A stretch of DNA of 64,000 bases from Bdellovibrionales bacterium (GTDB lineage: Bacteria > Bdellovibrionota > Bdellovibrionia > Bdellovibrionales > UBA1609): positions 62,001 to 126,000 of the forward strand of contig JADJVA010000009.1 of the NCBI GenBank assembly GCA_016716765.1. The letters are read 5' to 3'. Below, one piece after another: positions 1-9,187 of this stretch; within the stretch, counting starts at the first letter, position 1; each line of letters opens with the position of its first letter. Made by a program: the position numbers and the translations under genes. The notes beneath the pieces are model-generated. The model did not search any database. It was not told the DNA's origin and worked only from the letters and a program-made list of their open reading frames with translations.

Positions 1-1184
1 CAATCATAATTTCTAACACAGCTCTCATTTGTAGAACAGAGATTCTGGATTTCGTGTAATATGGCATTTTCCATTATCTTGTTTCCCAAGTCGTTAAAAT
101 GACAGCAGTTGTCAATGTAGAGATCTTGTAGTTCATTTTTGAATATCCACATGAGATTTTTAACAGGCAGTCCAGATTTGGCCAATTCATCAGCCGCATC
201 GCTCAACATTTTCATTCTTGGATTGAGAAAAGCCGCCCATGACGGATTGATGAAATTTTCAATTTCCCTGTTTGAAAGTGGTTTGGCCCCCTCTAGGTAT
301 TGGTTAGGTTGAACAAACGATATGTATGGGAGGTTTCTGCTTCGTGCGACCAGGGCCGATAGGGATTGATACTTCTTCCAGACGGCAAGATTCTTTTTTC
401 CGATAGATTCCACATCATCTGGAGATCTCATCAACTTTCGCCCTTCATTGAGTCTATTTCGATTCAATCTCTCGAGACGACTAAAACTATTAAACAGAAT
501 ATTCCTTAGGTTCGTCCAGAAAAAATAATAGGAGCGACTGCTTGAGAGATATTCGAAGCGCTGGGGCAAAAAATTGATGAGCTGGTATAAAAATCGAACT
601 GCCGATTGTGCAGCAGGTAGGCCATAATTAAATGAATTTTCGGAAAAGTACCGATTCCAAAAAATGGGATATTCAAGCGGAAAATAAAAATCGTCGTCAT
701 GGCTCATCAGTTCATTGAATCCATCAATATTGATAACAAGATCTACTTGGTCAATAAGGTAGCTTAAGATAAAAAACTGCTGTGGCTGCTTATATCCTCC
801 AGTGGCTAGGTTTAGGAGTCTAACATCCAGATTTTCCAATCCAGCAATTCTCTGCTTTAAGATCGTGTCAATATGAGTCCAATCGCCAAATATCTCCGCA
901 ACTGAGCCACCTAATAGAAGAATTCTAAACTCATTATTAGGGTGATGTTCTCTTAAGTCTCCAATGAGAGACAAATTCTTTTCACGCATAAATCCAAACA
1001 AAGGATGCGGCTTCATGTCCTGGGCCCATTGGAGGATTTCCAATTGACTGTCGAATTTGTAAGTGTCTGTGTGGAAAACAGTCAGCGGCGTCCCGAGGTA
1101 TTGGGAGACTATTCGAGCAACACCTTCACCGACAGCTAAAGCTATGATCAGGACCAATGCAGAGAGGCAGATCGAACGTACCAT
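1..1184 (-). CDS. SGNH/GDSL-hydrolase-like membrane-anchored protein (3' end outside window)
   Basis: The frame is open from the ATG at 1184 to the left edge, about 394 codons, with no stop, so the C-terminus lies outside the window. Residues 3-20 form a hydrophobic signal or anchor helix. GGSVAE near residues 92-97 matches the block I serine motif of GDSL/SGNH esterases (Ser about 94). DNCCHFNDLGN near the end matches the Asp-x-x-His block V. These blocks point to a periplasm-facing, membrane-tethered esterase or acyltransferase acting on envelope polymers; the substrate cannot be told. It is transcribed in the same direction as the cytochrome-like lipoprotein behind it, with a 61-bp gap. 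Fold family is fairly sure, function is not. Confidence 0.72.
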   Translation of the reverse strand, partial: MVRSICLSALVLIIALAVGEGVARIVSQYLGTPLTVFHTDTYKFDSQLEILQWAQDMKPHPLFGFMREKNLSLIGDLREHHPNNEFRILLLGGSVAEIFGDWTHIDTILKQRIAGLENLDVRLLNLATGGYKQPQQFFILSYLIDQVDLVINIDGFNELMSHDDDFYFPLEYPIFWNRYFSENSFNYGLPAAQSAVRFLYQLINFLPQRFEYLSSSRSYYFFWTNLRNILFNSFSRLERLNRNRLNEGRKLMRSPDDVESIGKKNLAVWKKYQSLSALVARSRNLPYISFVQPNQYLEGAKPLSNREIENFINPSWAAFLNPRMKMLSDAADELAKSGLPVKNLMWIFKNELQDLYIDNCCHFNDLGNKIMENAILHEIQNLCSTNESCVRNYD

Positions 1185-1245
1185 CCTATAAATCCTAACA
1201 AATCAATCAGAATTTATGAAAGGGAAAAATTCGGTAAAGACCAGG

Positions 1246-1980
1246 CTAGTTTTCGAGCGCCCCTGCATTGATCCAGTCTCTTAGTGCGTTCAGTTGACTT
1301 GTATTTAATACCGAGCCATTCAGAGGCATAGCCTGAGAGAAGCACTGTGTGTAAAGCTGACTCGCTTGGGCATCTCCGGCGGTGACCTTTCCGGTGCTGA
1401 CTGTGGTGCTGTAATTTGAATAGTCAGTTTGGGGCCGTCGCGCACCGGGGCGATGGCAAGACAGGCACTTTGGAACCAGAATATTTTGGTGAATATAAGA
1501 AAAAGTGGCTTTTACAGATGGATCGCTCTGATCATCTAAGCTGCCTAATTGTCGACTCCAATCGGTAATAGCGGATCTTAGATCGTTGGATAGGTTGATA
1601 GGGATTCCCGAATGCCCGCCTGAAATCTTTCTAACTAACAGCGACTGATCAGGAGAAGGAAGGTTTACCAATTGGGAGTTTAGGAGCACACTGTGTGACG
1701 ACCCAGGATCGTTGACTGCAAAAAGTGGACTCTGTTGTGTCCCATGGCAGGCAGCACAATTACCGGAGACCAAAGGATAAAGAGTTTGCGTGTATATGCT
1801 GAGCGAGGACTGACTGGTTTGGCTCAAACTCTTATCGTTGTGAACTGGTGAACAGCTTTGGTACAAAGATGAAAAGCTCAAGATGATCAACACAACGAGG
1901 GCTATCAATTTTAGTGTTCCACTCAAGTATTTCACAGTGGCTCCCATAAATGACGGCGAATCATCAAAGGAAATTGCCAT
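1246..1980 (-). CDS. Diheme c-type cytochrome-like lipoprotein
   Basis: Two heme-binding CxxCH motifs (CAACH near residue 75 and CLSCH near 172, counted from the ATG at 1980) mark a periplasmic c-type cytochrome, probably a small electron carrier or a heme domain of the cytochrome-like planctomycete type. A hydrophobic stretch ending in LYQSC is a plausible lipobox (Cys about 43). The start is uncertain: the frame is open to 2058. A strong AGGAGG (about 2011-2006) precedes an out-of-frame ATG whose 5-codon ORF (MSDRV) ends one base before the ATG at 1980, suggesting translational reinitiation there; 1947 is a third option. It is divergent from another diheme lipoprotein at 2195. Confidence 0.72.
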   Translation of the reverse strand: MAISFDDSPSFMGATVKYLSGTLKLIALVVLIILSFSSLYQSCSPVHNDKSLSQTSQSSLSIYTQTLYPLVSGNCAACHGTQQSPLFAVNDPGSSHSVLLNSQLVNLPSPDQSLLVRKISGGHSGIPINLSNDLRSAITDWSRQLGSLDDQSDPSVKATFSYIHQNILVPKCLSCHRPGARRPQTDYSNYSTTVSTGKVTAGDAQASQLYTQCFSQAMPLNGSVLNTSQLNALRDWINAGALEN

Positions 1981-2194
1981 CTCAAACTCTATCGGACATG
2001 AGGGCTCCCTCCTAAAGTGCGCTTCCACTAGTGGATACAATGGATTGGGCCTTTTCAAAAATAGGTGTTGAGTTTTTAGTCAGTCGTTGGATTTTCTCAA
2101 ATAGGGTCAATTTTAACTTCAACTGGACGGATTCAGATAGGCATATCCGTTGCAATTAAACCGGAGAGTATTGGGAAAAATGGGAGAACGATTG

Positions 2195-3700
2195 ATGTTC
2201 CTGATTGAATTTCTAATAGCTAAATCACTATCAAAGTCAAGATTTGGCTCATTAAATCTAATTTCACAGGCATCTCTGGTGGTGATTTTGCTTTCTATTA
2301 TGGCATGCAGTCCTGCCCTAAAAACCTCTTCCTCGCTCAATCTTGACGAATCAGGGAACTCATTAATACCCTCGAGCGGGTTGAAACTTGAAAATGCCCT
2401 CGACGATCTTCCTAAAAATCAAAAGTCACTTGATGTCATTTGCGCTAAGTCAGGATCTGATAAGTTTCGGAAAACCTTCTGTCAGCCGAATCGTCCGCAG
2501 ATCAAAAGCCTGAGAGACCTTTACTCAATCCTAGGGATTTCGATTAATGACAGCAACTTTTCTTGTACCACGAACTCAGTTTCATTGGTGCGAAATGATG
2601 TAAGTGTTCTCAATCCAAGATGTATTAGTTTTCCCCGCTTTCAGCAAGATCCCGAGGCATTGGCTATTGGATACCAAAGAGGGGAGTTAACTTTAGTTGA
2701 AATCATTGCAAGAGATCCTCAAAGCAAGGAATTAGCATTCTATTTGCTCGACTATGAACTTCCTTGTGAAAAGAAGCCAGGTGGCTGTCAATCAGGGGAA
2801 TATTTTGTCGAATCGTCCGAGGCCGGATGGGTTAATTTGTCTTTCTATGAGGATGTTTCTCTTGTGAACACAGCTTTTGATTGTACAAACTGTCATCAGC
2901 CTAAAGGTCACGGGACAGAAAAGAAATTGAGAATGGCAGAAGCAAGTCTACCTTGGACTCATTGGATGAGCTCCGATACTGATTGCGGCAAGTCTTTGAC
3001 TTCAGATTTTGAGGCTGCTCATGGCGGTGAAGGATTCTATGCGGGAATACCGCTTCAACGCTTTCCTCGAATGAAAGCGGAAAATTTGGAATTTTTCGTT
3101 AATAACAATGGATTTAAAGGAAGAACTCATGGAAACGACTTTTACAATTCATTTCAAATTGAATCGGAAATCACTGAAAATCCGGACGTCCTGAGCCCCA
3201 CTTGGTTTGAAGAATATGAGCGAAGAAATTTATTCCTGGGTCTGGATTCCTTTGGAGGAGTTTCAATGCCCTACTCCAAGTGTAAACAGAGCGACCCCGA
3301 CCGCCTCAATAGTTTCACAAAAAAATATCGAGCGGCAGTTTCAGGTCAAGCCTCCTTGGCTAGCGTTCCCTTCCTGAATAAAGTTAACAAGGATTCTGAG
3401 ATAGATTTGCGTGATCGCGGGTTGCTGGCTGCGCAACATTTAGATGATAAACAGCTTTTAGAGAGAGCCTGCCTGCCTTGTCATAACTCAAAAGTTGATT
3501 CATCTATTAGTAGGGCAAAGTTTAATGCGGAACTGCTTGGATCAAACTCTTTGGCAACAATTGATCGAGCAATTGAGCGTGTCAGAATGGCGAATGACGA
3601 TCTGGAAAAAATGCCTCCCAAACTATTTTTGAATTTATTGGATACAGAAAAACAGCGGCTCATTAATTACTTGGCTTCAGTAAAGAGAAGGGGGAATTGA
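2195..3700 (+). CDS. Diheme c-type cytochrome-like lipoprotein
   Basis: A long N-terminal signal ends in LLSIMACSP, a lipobox. Two CxxCH heme motifs follow, CTNCH at about 230-234 and CLPCH at about 426-430, in a protein of about 501 residues, so this is a secreted or outer-membrane-anchored cytochrome c-like protein. The spacing (over 190 residues between hemes) suggests two separate heme domains. The start at 2195 is chosen because GGGAGA lies 7 bases upstream; the frame stays open to 2150. The C-terminal domain has a short helical cytochrome pattern ending KMPPKLFLNLL...LINYL, typical of small cytochrome c domains. Partner and substrate are unknown. It is divergent from the other cytochrome lipoprotein, so the two may share control. 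Confidence 0.75.
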   Translation: MFLIEFLIAKSLSKSRFGSLNLISQASLVVILLSIMACSPALKTSSSLNLDESGNSLIPSSGLKLENALDDLPKNQKSLDVICAKSGSDKFRKTFCQPNRPQIKSLRDLYSILGISINDSNFSCTTNSVSLVRNDVSVLNPRCISFPRFQQDPEALAIGYQRGELTLVEIIARDPQSKELAFYLLDYELPCEKKPGGCQSGEYFVESSEAGWVNLSFYEDVSLVNTAFDCTNCHQPKGHGTEKKLRMAEASLPWTHWMSSDTDCGKSLTSDFEAAHGGEGFYAGIPLQRFPRMKAENLEFFVNNNGFKGRTHGNDFYNSFQIESEITENPDVLSPTWFEEYERRNLFLGLDSFGGVSMPYSKCKQSDPDRLNSFTKKYRAAVSGQASLASVPFLNKVNKDSEIDLRDRGLLAAQHLDDKQLLERACLPCHNSKVDSSISRAKFNAELLGSNSLATIDRAIERVRMANDDLEKMPPKLFLNLLDTEKQRLINYLASVKRRGN

Positions 3701-3832
3701 TCAACGGGCCGTTCTTATTTATCTGAACTGAAAAATGGTGCGTTTGCTCAGTGGTTGATTTGATGATTATAATTATTAATTGAGCAATTGCATGCTTGAT
3801 GATTCAGGCGACAGTTGACGAAGGAGAGTAAA

Positions 3833-4690
3833 ATGTCTATTCGAACGATAAAAACAGTTGTGGCATCAGCAGGCCTGATGATGGTCAGCCTTGGCTGTTC
3901 AGAATTTAAGGTGTCAAAGTCAAAGTTAGAGAGTTTCCCATCAAACATATCCTCGGACAAAGGGAAGATGAGCCAAACGGATATTGCTTTGTCGGCCGTG
4001 ACCCAGGTGTTAGCGGATCTACAGCTCAGTCAAATTGACGGTCTTATGGCTTCTCAGGAAATGAGACAGCTGGCCTTTCAAGGTGAAAATGATGGTTGGG
4101 GCGGTGCCGCTGCTGAAAATTCATTGCAGGCAAGTCAAGGCTCCGGTGGCTGGGGCGGCGGTGGTGATGCAAATGATAGGACAAATCCCAAGGATACATT
4201 TAAGATAGAGCGCGATTGTGATTTGGGTGGAAAAGTCTCGTCCACTTTTAAAGCGAAAAATATTAACACAAACGGACTCGCCGCCTTTGCTGAGGCTACA
4301 ACCACTCCAATGCAGACTCAGACCTTGGAATTGACACAGGATTTTACGCAGTGTCGATTTTCTGATACATCTCATTCCATTTACGTAGTGAGTGGACAAT
4401 TGAAAATCCCAGTCCAGGCGACTTCTTCTGGAGTTTTTACTGTAAAGAAAACTGTATTCGGTTTGTCAAGTAATGGCGGTGGCGAAGTGAGTGGGCGTCT
4501 GAAGATTACCTTGTCAGACATCGAAACAGTCAATTGCGAATTGCGGGTAGGAGCTGAGGCTGTAACGGCGACAGGAGAAGTCCAGCGGGCCCAAAGAAAA
4601 GGTATCATATCTTTGCAATCAGCATTTTCTGGTCAAGTCTGTGGAGAAGAAACGCAGACTGATACAGTATCCGCAAAGGTAACTTTTTAA
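3833..4690 (+). CDS. Lipoprotein of unknown function with WGG-rich segment
   Basis: About 285 residues, unrecognised. The N-terminus MSIRTIKTVV...SLGCSE is a lipoprotein signal with Cys about 22. A low-complexity glycine/tryptophan segment (NDGWGGAAAEN and SGGWGGGGDAND) lies near residues 85-115 and looks like a degenerate internal duplication or flexible linker. The remainder is beta-strand-like with several cysteines (CDLGG, QCRF, NCELR, QVCGEE) that could form disulfides. The start at 3833 is set by GGAG five bases upstream. It sits alone between the diheme lipoprotein and the glycosidase, followed by two inverted repeats. Confidence 0.7.
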   Translation: MSIRTIKTVVASAGLMMVSLGCSEFKVSKSKLESFPSNISSDKGKMSQTDIALSAVTQVLADLQLSQIDGLMASQEMRQLAFQGENDGWGGAAAENSLQASQGSGGWGGGGDANDRTNPKDTFKIERDCDLGGKVSSTFKAKNINTNGLAAFAEATTTPMQTQTLELTQDFTQCRFSDTSHSIYVVSGQLKIPVQATSSGVFTVKKTVFGLSSNGGGEVSGRLKITLSDIETVNCELRVGAEAVTATGEVQRAQRKGIISLQSAFSGQVCGEETQTDTVSAKVTF

Positions 4691-4699
4691 ATTAAGAGG

Positions 4700-4722
4700 G
4701 AAGGAGAGGCTGCCTCTCCTTC
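4700..4722 (+). terminator. Hairpin downstream of the WGG lipoprotein gene
   Basis: GAAGGAGAGG and CCTCTCCTTC form a perfect 10-bp stem with a CTG loop, ten bases after the stop codon. There is no good T-run after it, so it may be a processing or stabilising hairpin rather than a Rho-independent terminator. Confidence 0.5.
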
Positions 4723-4733
4723 GATTAAAATGG

Positions 4734-4749
4734 GCGGGCCATGGCCCGC
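4734..4749. repeat. 16-bp perfect GC-rich palindrome
   Basis: GCGGGCCATGGCCCGC is fully self-complementary and lies just after the hairpin at 4700-4722. It could be the second half of a bipartite terminator or a protein-binding palindrome. Confidence 0.45.
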
Positions 4750-4868
4750 TTCGAAGGATTGACGTTCCAATTTTACCGACCAATCGTTGACCTAATTTCA
4801 ATTTAAATGGATTCTGTACCAGGAGGTTCCTCTCCTTTTTTCAATTATTGGATGGCGATTTTAGATTC

Positions 4869-4886
4869 GATTATCAAATGATAATC
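4869..4886. promoter_or_regulatory. Possible operator: GATTATC-AAAT-GATAATC
   Basis: A perfect 7-4-7 inverted repeat lies about 50 bases upstream of the glycosidase start. The hexamers resemble Fur-box half sites, but the order is outward-facing rather than the usual inward arrangement, so Fur is only one possibility. Confidence 0.3.
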
Positions 4887-4936
4887 ACCTCAACTGCATT
4901 ATTTTTGTAGGATATGAAAGGTTGGGGGGGGTAGCG

Positions 4937-6826
4937 ATGAGCAGGAAAATTTGTTCTTTAGTATGGCCTATGATTGCCTTTGTAGCAGTTGTCATTATGG
5001 CAGTCAATCTTCAGGGCTTTGTTGGGGTTCGCTTTTCGCTCGGAGGGGGTATCGCACAAGCTCAGGATCAATCTGTATTGATGGAGTATGAAGCCTGGTT
5101 TGGTCCGACGGGCATTAAAATAAAACCCAATTCCCCAATTAAACCGATTCTAACCTCGAACAATATGATCCGTTTTGGCGGTGGCTATGATAGCAAAGAT
5201 GAGTCTGTTATTGAGCAACACTATAAGTGGTTTATTGAAATGGGAATAGACGGTGTTGTATTGGATCACACCAATAATGTTGCTTGTACTTTCTCTTCGG
5301 ATACCTTTAACGCAGAAATTCCAAACGCTATTCTGGATTCGTACCTAATAAATGGAAGAAGTCTCTCTCCTGAATATTCTCTATATTTTGGAAATCTGGG
5401 GTGGATAGGCAAAATGGATTCCTTTTCTAAGGACACCTATGGGGATCAGCAATTGCTAAGGTTTCTTCAGAATGCTCTTGGATGTCGGGTGGGTGATGAA
5501 TTCCAGGTAGCGATGGAGACGATAAAATCCAACAATGAGAACATTTTTCGCCTATTTAGTCAATTTGCCACCAAATACGGAAAGACCATCAAAATTGTTA
5601 TACTTGCTGGAGGCTATGAGCCAACCGCCTGGGAGTCCTTGCCATCTAAGGGAGGATTGTCAGGAATGGATCTGCAGGTTGAGTTTTATGGTTCATTGTA
5701 CCGACGATATCCGCAACTCAAATTGATGTATCTAGGAAAGCCTTTGTTATTATCCTATTTTGCCGCACCCACAGCCACTGAACTGTTTAAACATTTTGAA
5801 GAAAGGGTCAGCAGTTTAAGCTGGCAAGACTTCACCTTGAGAAAAATGGGTGGTTTTATGTCAAATCAGCTCAATGTGAGTGGATTTTCCGGAATTGGAG
5901 AGCTTGGATTACCCCGGTTTACTCAATTGTGGACTTGGATCGACCGCCTGCGCACAGATCCGCCAGTTGAAACACTTGGTCCGTCCTATTCGGTGAATGA
6001 TCCAGCTTCCTTGGGTGTTGAGGCGTTTACAGTAACGATGGCAAATCCTGCTGTCGATGGCTGGGGCAATGTTGCGACAAGAACTCCGACAACGCGCGGT
6101 GATTTGCGCAATGGGGGAGAAACGTTCAGAAGTTTTATGAGGCTTGCGAAAGAATTAAATCCTCGATTTTTGATAATCAATCAATTTAATGAATTTGCCG
6201 AACCCGATCAGGGTTGGGACGAACAAACATCGAATGATATTGAACCCACAAATATTTGGGGCAATAAATATCTAGATCTTGTAAAGGAGGAAGTTCGGAT
6301 TTTTCGCTCAGGTCAACCCGAACAGCCTGTTGAAGAAGAATCTCCACTTTCTCCTGGTGAATCAGTCGTCAAGCCAATTTCTGCTCGTTCCCTTACCGAT
6401 ATTCCGGGATGGCCCGCCACTGCAGTTTTAGACAGTGATGTTTTTACTGTCTACAGCAGTTATCCGATTACAGATATGAATTATTTGACACGCGAATTCT
6501 TGGCAGTTTGGCTTCCGGGAAATACGAATCGACTTCCTCACTTGGTGACACGTCTTCGCCTTCAGTCTCGTTTTGCCAGCCAGGTCGTTTACGGGTTTCC
6601 TCGCCGTTACAGAGTCTATTTAACTAACGAAAAAAACACAGAATGGACTTTGATCGGTACCTTTTCGCAACAGCCTGTGAACGGCTGGGTGGAACTCAAT
6701 ATGAAGAACGGGACTGCGCCAAGAGAGAGCTGGGGAGCACTGATAGTCCCTGTCGAGCTGGACCCCGCTGATCCGGCTGGACCCTATTTTCAAATGTCTG
6801 GTGTGGAATTTGTAACGACAAAATAG
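4937..6826 (+). CDS. Secreted GH99/GH71-like glycosidase with C-terminal beta-sandwich
   Basis: About 629 residues. The N-terminal hydrophobic segment ending near AQAQ is a signal peptide. The body opens with a YEAWFGP motif and then FGGGYDSKDESVIEQH and a MGIDGVVLDH segment, the pattern of the TIM-barrel GH99/GH71-like family (endo-alpha-mannanase-type enzymes and WbsX-like proteins), and includes NEFAEPDQGWDE, a typical NxxxE segment of that group. A Glu/Pro linker (near 460-480) leads to a domain of about 150 residues resembling a discoidin-type or carbohydrate-binding sandwich. Catalytic residues cannot be assigned with certainty. The ATG at 4937 is preferred to the upstream TTG at 4922; a GGGGGGGG tract serves as ribosome binding site. 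Probably periplasmic or secreted glycan degradation. Confidence 0.65.
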   Translation: MSRKICSLVWPMIAFVAVVIMAVNLQGFVGVRFSLGGGIAQAQDQSVLMEYEAWFGPTGIKIKPNSPIKPILTSNNMIRFGGGYDSKDESVIEQHYKWFIEMGIDGVVLDHTNNVACTFSSDTFNAEIPNAILDSYLINGRSLSPEYSLYFGNLGWIGKMDSFSKDTYGDQQLLRFLQNALGCRVGDEFQVAMETIKSNNENIFRLFSQFATKYGKTIKIVILAGGYEPTAWESLPSKGGLSGMDLQVEFYGSLYRRYPQLKLMYLGKPLLLSYFAAPTATELFKHFEERVSSLSWQDFTLRKMGGFMSNQLNVSGFSGIGELGLPRFTQLWTWIDRLRTDPPVETLGPSYSVNDPASLGVEAFTVTMANPAVDGWGNVATRTPTTRGDLRNGGETFRSFMRLAKELNPRFLIINQFNEFAEPDQGWDEQTSNDIEPTNIWGNKYLDLVKEEVRIFRSGQPEQPVEEESPLSPGESVVKPISARSLTDIPGWPATAVLDSDVFTVYSSYPITDMNYLTREFLAVWLPGNTNRLPHLVTRLRLQSRFASQVVYGFPRRYRVYLTNEKNTEWTLIGTFSQQPVNGWVELNMKNGTAPRESWGALIVPVELDPADPAGPYFQMSGVEFVTTK

Positions 6827-6906
6827 GTGGAATGGAGGTCCTGGTGATCTGCATTTGGAAGCTTTCTTTCTTGGCTTGAGTGGTTCTATTCGTTTATAAT
6901 TTTTGA

Positions 6907-7893
6907 GTGATAACCACACGAATTAAATTGATTACTTTCTTTTTGGCGATGGGGATTGTTTGTCGTATCCTGGCTGAGGATGGCAGAGTTTCGTGGAGTC
7001 AAAAAATGCGGGAAACCGCAAAGGTCTTGATTGATGGGTTCCCGTATTTATATTCTAAACTAGAGTTTCAAGACCCAAAGAACAAGAAGAGGATAACATC
7101 CTATATCCAGGGCCTAAAAGAGAACATCCATGAACTTCCGACAGACGATGGAAAGAGTCTTCTGGGATCAGATCCTCTAATAGATCAATTCAATAGGGAA
7201 ATTCCACAGACCCTGAACAAAGCCTTAGATTCTTTTTCGCTCAAAAACTATGAATTGGCTCAACAACAGGTTCGAATGGCTATTCATAAATGTGTTGCCT
7301 GTCATACCGCGTATCAAATGGGCCCCTATGATGGCAAAACCAATGACGAAGTTGTGGGAATTCCTCTGGATTCTCTGAGTAAATTCGAAGTGAGTATTGC
7401 TCTTCGCCAATTCAATTCGGCCTTGTTCATTCTGGAATCTGAGATTGGTGACAGTAAACGTCTCAATCAATCAGGCGCTCTGGCTCTTGTTTACTTGCGG
7501 ATGCACCTTCTGGTATCGGTTCGTTCTTTACAAGACAATGAGAGAGCCTTACGGGCAATTGACTCATATGCCAAGAATCGGAAGAATTCCTCAATTGAAG
7601 AAACACGATTGATAAGCCTTTGGAAAAAGGACATTGCGTTTTGGCAATCACTGAAAGGGGCTCCAAAAGAAAAACTCTCCCAGGTTGAGAAGCGTATAGG
7701 GAGCGGACATTTGGCTTCTGTGAAATACGGTGACTACGTCCTGCGGCTCTTGCAGAGCTTTATGCTGCATCAGTCTCTCGTAGAACAGAAGGATTTGAAG
7801 GAGAAAAAACGGGTTTATAAAGCACTGGGCGAATCTTACCGAGCCTTGGATTTGCCTATCTTGTCTGATCTTTCGGTTTTGTATGGGCGTTAA
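6907..7893 (+). CDS. Secreted monoheme cytochrome c-like protein with helical repeats
   Basis: 328 residues. A hydrophobic signal (about 6-23) is followed by a helical domain with a single CVACH heme motif at 129-133, placed at the end of a four-helix-like segment as in cytochrome c-prime type proteins (NYELAQQQVRMAIHKCVACH). The C-terminal half (about 150-328) is all-helical and resembles TPR-like repeats. The start is GTG at 6907; no strong ribosome binding site is seen. It is the third c-type cytochrome-like gene within 7 kb. Exact role unknown, likely periplasmic electron transfer or sensing. Confidence 0.68.
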   Translation: MITTRIKLITFFLAMGIVCRILAEDGRVSWSQKMRETAKVLIDGFPYLYSKLEFQDPKNKKRITSYIQGLKENIHELPTDDGKSLLGSDPLIDQFNREIPQTLNKALDSFSLKNYELAQQQVRMAIHKCVACHTAYQMGPYDGKTNDEVVGIPLDSLSKFEVSIALRQFNSALFILESEIGDSKRLNQSGALALVYLRMHLLVSVRSLQDNERALRAIDSYAKNRKNSSIEETRLISLWKKDIAFWQSLKGAPKEKLSQVEKRIGSGHLASVKYGDYVLRLLQSFMLHQSLVEQKDLKEKKRVYKALGESYRALDLPILSDLSVLYGR

Positions 7894-7996
7894 ATGAATT
7901 GCCGCTTTCTATAATAAATTCAGCGGCTAGTTTACATATTGTACACCCTTCCCCTTTGCGCTAGCCAGGTTTAATAGAAATTCCTGGGGACTAGCA

Positions 7997-8179
7997 ATGA
8001 AATCTATCAACAAAGTCGTAGTGGTACTTACTTCGGTCGGCCTTTTCTGGTGCCAAGAGGTTCTGGCTCTCAAAAATTGCTTGCAAGAATTGGATATTAT
8101 TGGGCAGGCTGATATTTTTCGGTTTCCCAATGCCTTTCCTGTTGTTGACGATAAGGCTACCGACCCAAACACCTACGCC
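7997..8179 (+). pseudogene. 5' fragment of a secreted protein gene cut by the IS21 element
   Basis: Sixty-one codons remain: a signal peptide (MKSINKVVVV...LFWCQEVLA) followed by about 36 mature residues ending TDPNTYA. At 8180 the reading frame runs into the IS left end, whose TGT TAG supplies a false stop. The 3' part of this gene is not certain: the coding fragment on the other side of the IS (11172 onward) could be its continuation, but no target duplication joins the two sides, so bases may have been lost. Confidence 0.65.
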
Positions 8180-8338
8180 TGTTAGGCGACAATCAATTTT
8201 GGCCACTTTTTTTGTTCGGCGCAAATTAAATTTGGCCAGTTGGTGACGCAGATGTATCTACATCTTGTTTGGCTGTCAAACTTGTTTCCAGGTTTTTATT
8301 TTTTTCAAGAGATGCTTGGTTCTGCTTTGCGAAGGGAC

Positions 8339-8361
8339 CCCCCGATCACGATGATCGGGGG
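8339..8361 (-). terminator. Hairpin downstream of istB
   Basis: CCCCCGATCA-CGA-TGATCGGGGG is a perfect 10-bp stem with a 3-base loop. Together with the next hairpin (8373-8393) it lies between istB and the left IS end, where it could stop outward or inward transcription. No T-run follows directly. Confidence 0.5.
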
Positions 8362-8372
8362 TAACAGGGTGT

Positions 8373-8393
8373 CTGAGGGATAGAGTCCCTCAG
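8373..8393 (-). terminator. Second hairpin just after the istB stop
   Basis: CTGAGGGA-TAGAG-TCCCTCAG, an 8-bp stem beginning one base past the istB stop codon on the minus strand. Likely an mRNA 3' structure or terminator part. Confidence 0.45.
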
Positions 8394-8394
8394 G

Positions 8395-9141
8395 TCAGGA
8401 TGACGTTTTGATGGAGGGCTGTACTTTCTTATCCGCCAGAGTTGCTTTTATTTTTGTTCTTTTTTTTGCCTCTTCCGCTCTCCAACTCGGGCCCTTGATG
8501 TTGAAGGTTTCGCATTTATGAATGATTCGATCGATGGCAGCTGCTGTGTTTAATGGATTAATAAACACCCTGTCCCATTCGGAGAATGTGAGATTGGTGG
8601 TAATCAAAACGCTTTTTCGCTCTGCTCTTAGCGATAAAATTTGGAAGAACAGATCCGCTCCATCTTGGGTTTGGGCAATGTATCCAAGCTCATCGCAAAC
8701 CAGCAGGTCGTACCGGTCGAGGCGTTTGAATAGGTGTTGCAGCATGAGATTTTTTTTTGCTTCCAGCATTTGTTCAATCAGGCCGTGAGTCGAGACAAAC
8801 AGGCAGCGCACATTCTTTTTTACTAGCTCCTTGATGAGCGCGATCCCTAGATGCGTTTTCCCGACCCCAAAGCTGCCATAAAATACAATGTTGGATCCGT
8901 CTCGAACAAAATCGCCTTTTGCGAGACGTTTAAATTCTCCTTCGGTGATACCTTCTCTTTGGGTAAAATCGAAGTGTTCGATCCGCTTCTCCAGAGGAAG
9001 TTTGGCCTCTTTACTTAACCGCTTAATTCTTAATTCGTATTTGCTGTTCAGCTCCTCATCGACAAGGCCCGCCAGATATTGCTCATAGGTCAATCTGCCC
9101 TTTTCCGCAGCCCGCGAGGCTTCGTTATAGCCTTCGGCCAT
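8395..9141 (-). CDS. istB: IS21 transposition helper ATPase IstB, N-terminus frameshifted
   Basis: 248 residues. Walker A GSFGVGKT (89-96), Walker B LLVCDELG and the IstB C-terminal segment are intact: this AAA+ ATPase works with IstA in target capture and strand transfer. The expected N-terminus lies in another frame: an ATG at 9191 overlaps the istA stop as ATGA and reads MTNEELSNGLKQLNLQ, the normal IstB opening, then shifts out of frame just before MAEGYNEA. A single missing base near 9142-9146 (CAACCATGG) would join them. The protein as annotated therefore lacks about 17 residues, or the gene is disabled. Confidence 0.85.
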   Translation of the reverse strand: MAEGYNEASRAAEKGRLTYEQYLAGLVDEELNSKYELRIKRLSKEAKLPLEKRIEHFDFTQREGITEGEFKRLAKGDFVRDGSNIVFYGSFGVGKTHLGIALIKELVKKNVRCLFVSTHGLIEQMLEAKKNLMLQHLFKRLDRYDLLVCDELGYIAQTQDGADLFFQILSLRAERKSVLITTNLTFSEWDRVFINPLNTAAAIDRIIHKCETFNIKGPSWRAEEAKKRTKIKATLADKKVQPSIKTSS

Positions 9142-9187
9142 GGTTGCAAATTCAGCTGTTTTAGGCCATTGCTGAGTTCTTCATTTG

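Noticed and set aside
4869..4886. A Fur box upstream of the glycosidase
   Set aside because: Hexamers are similar but the halves face outward, so it is listed only as a generic operator candidate.
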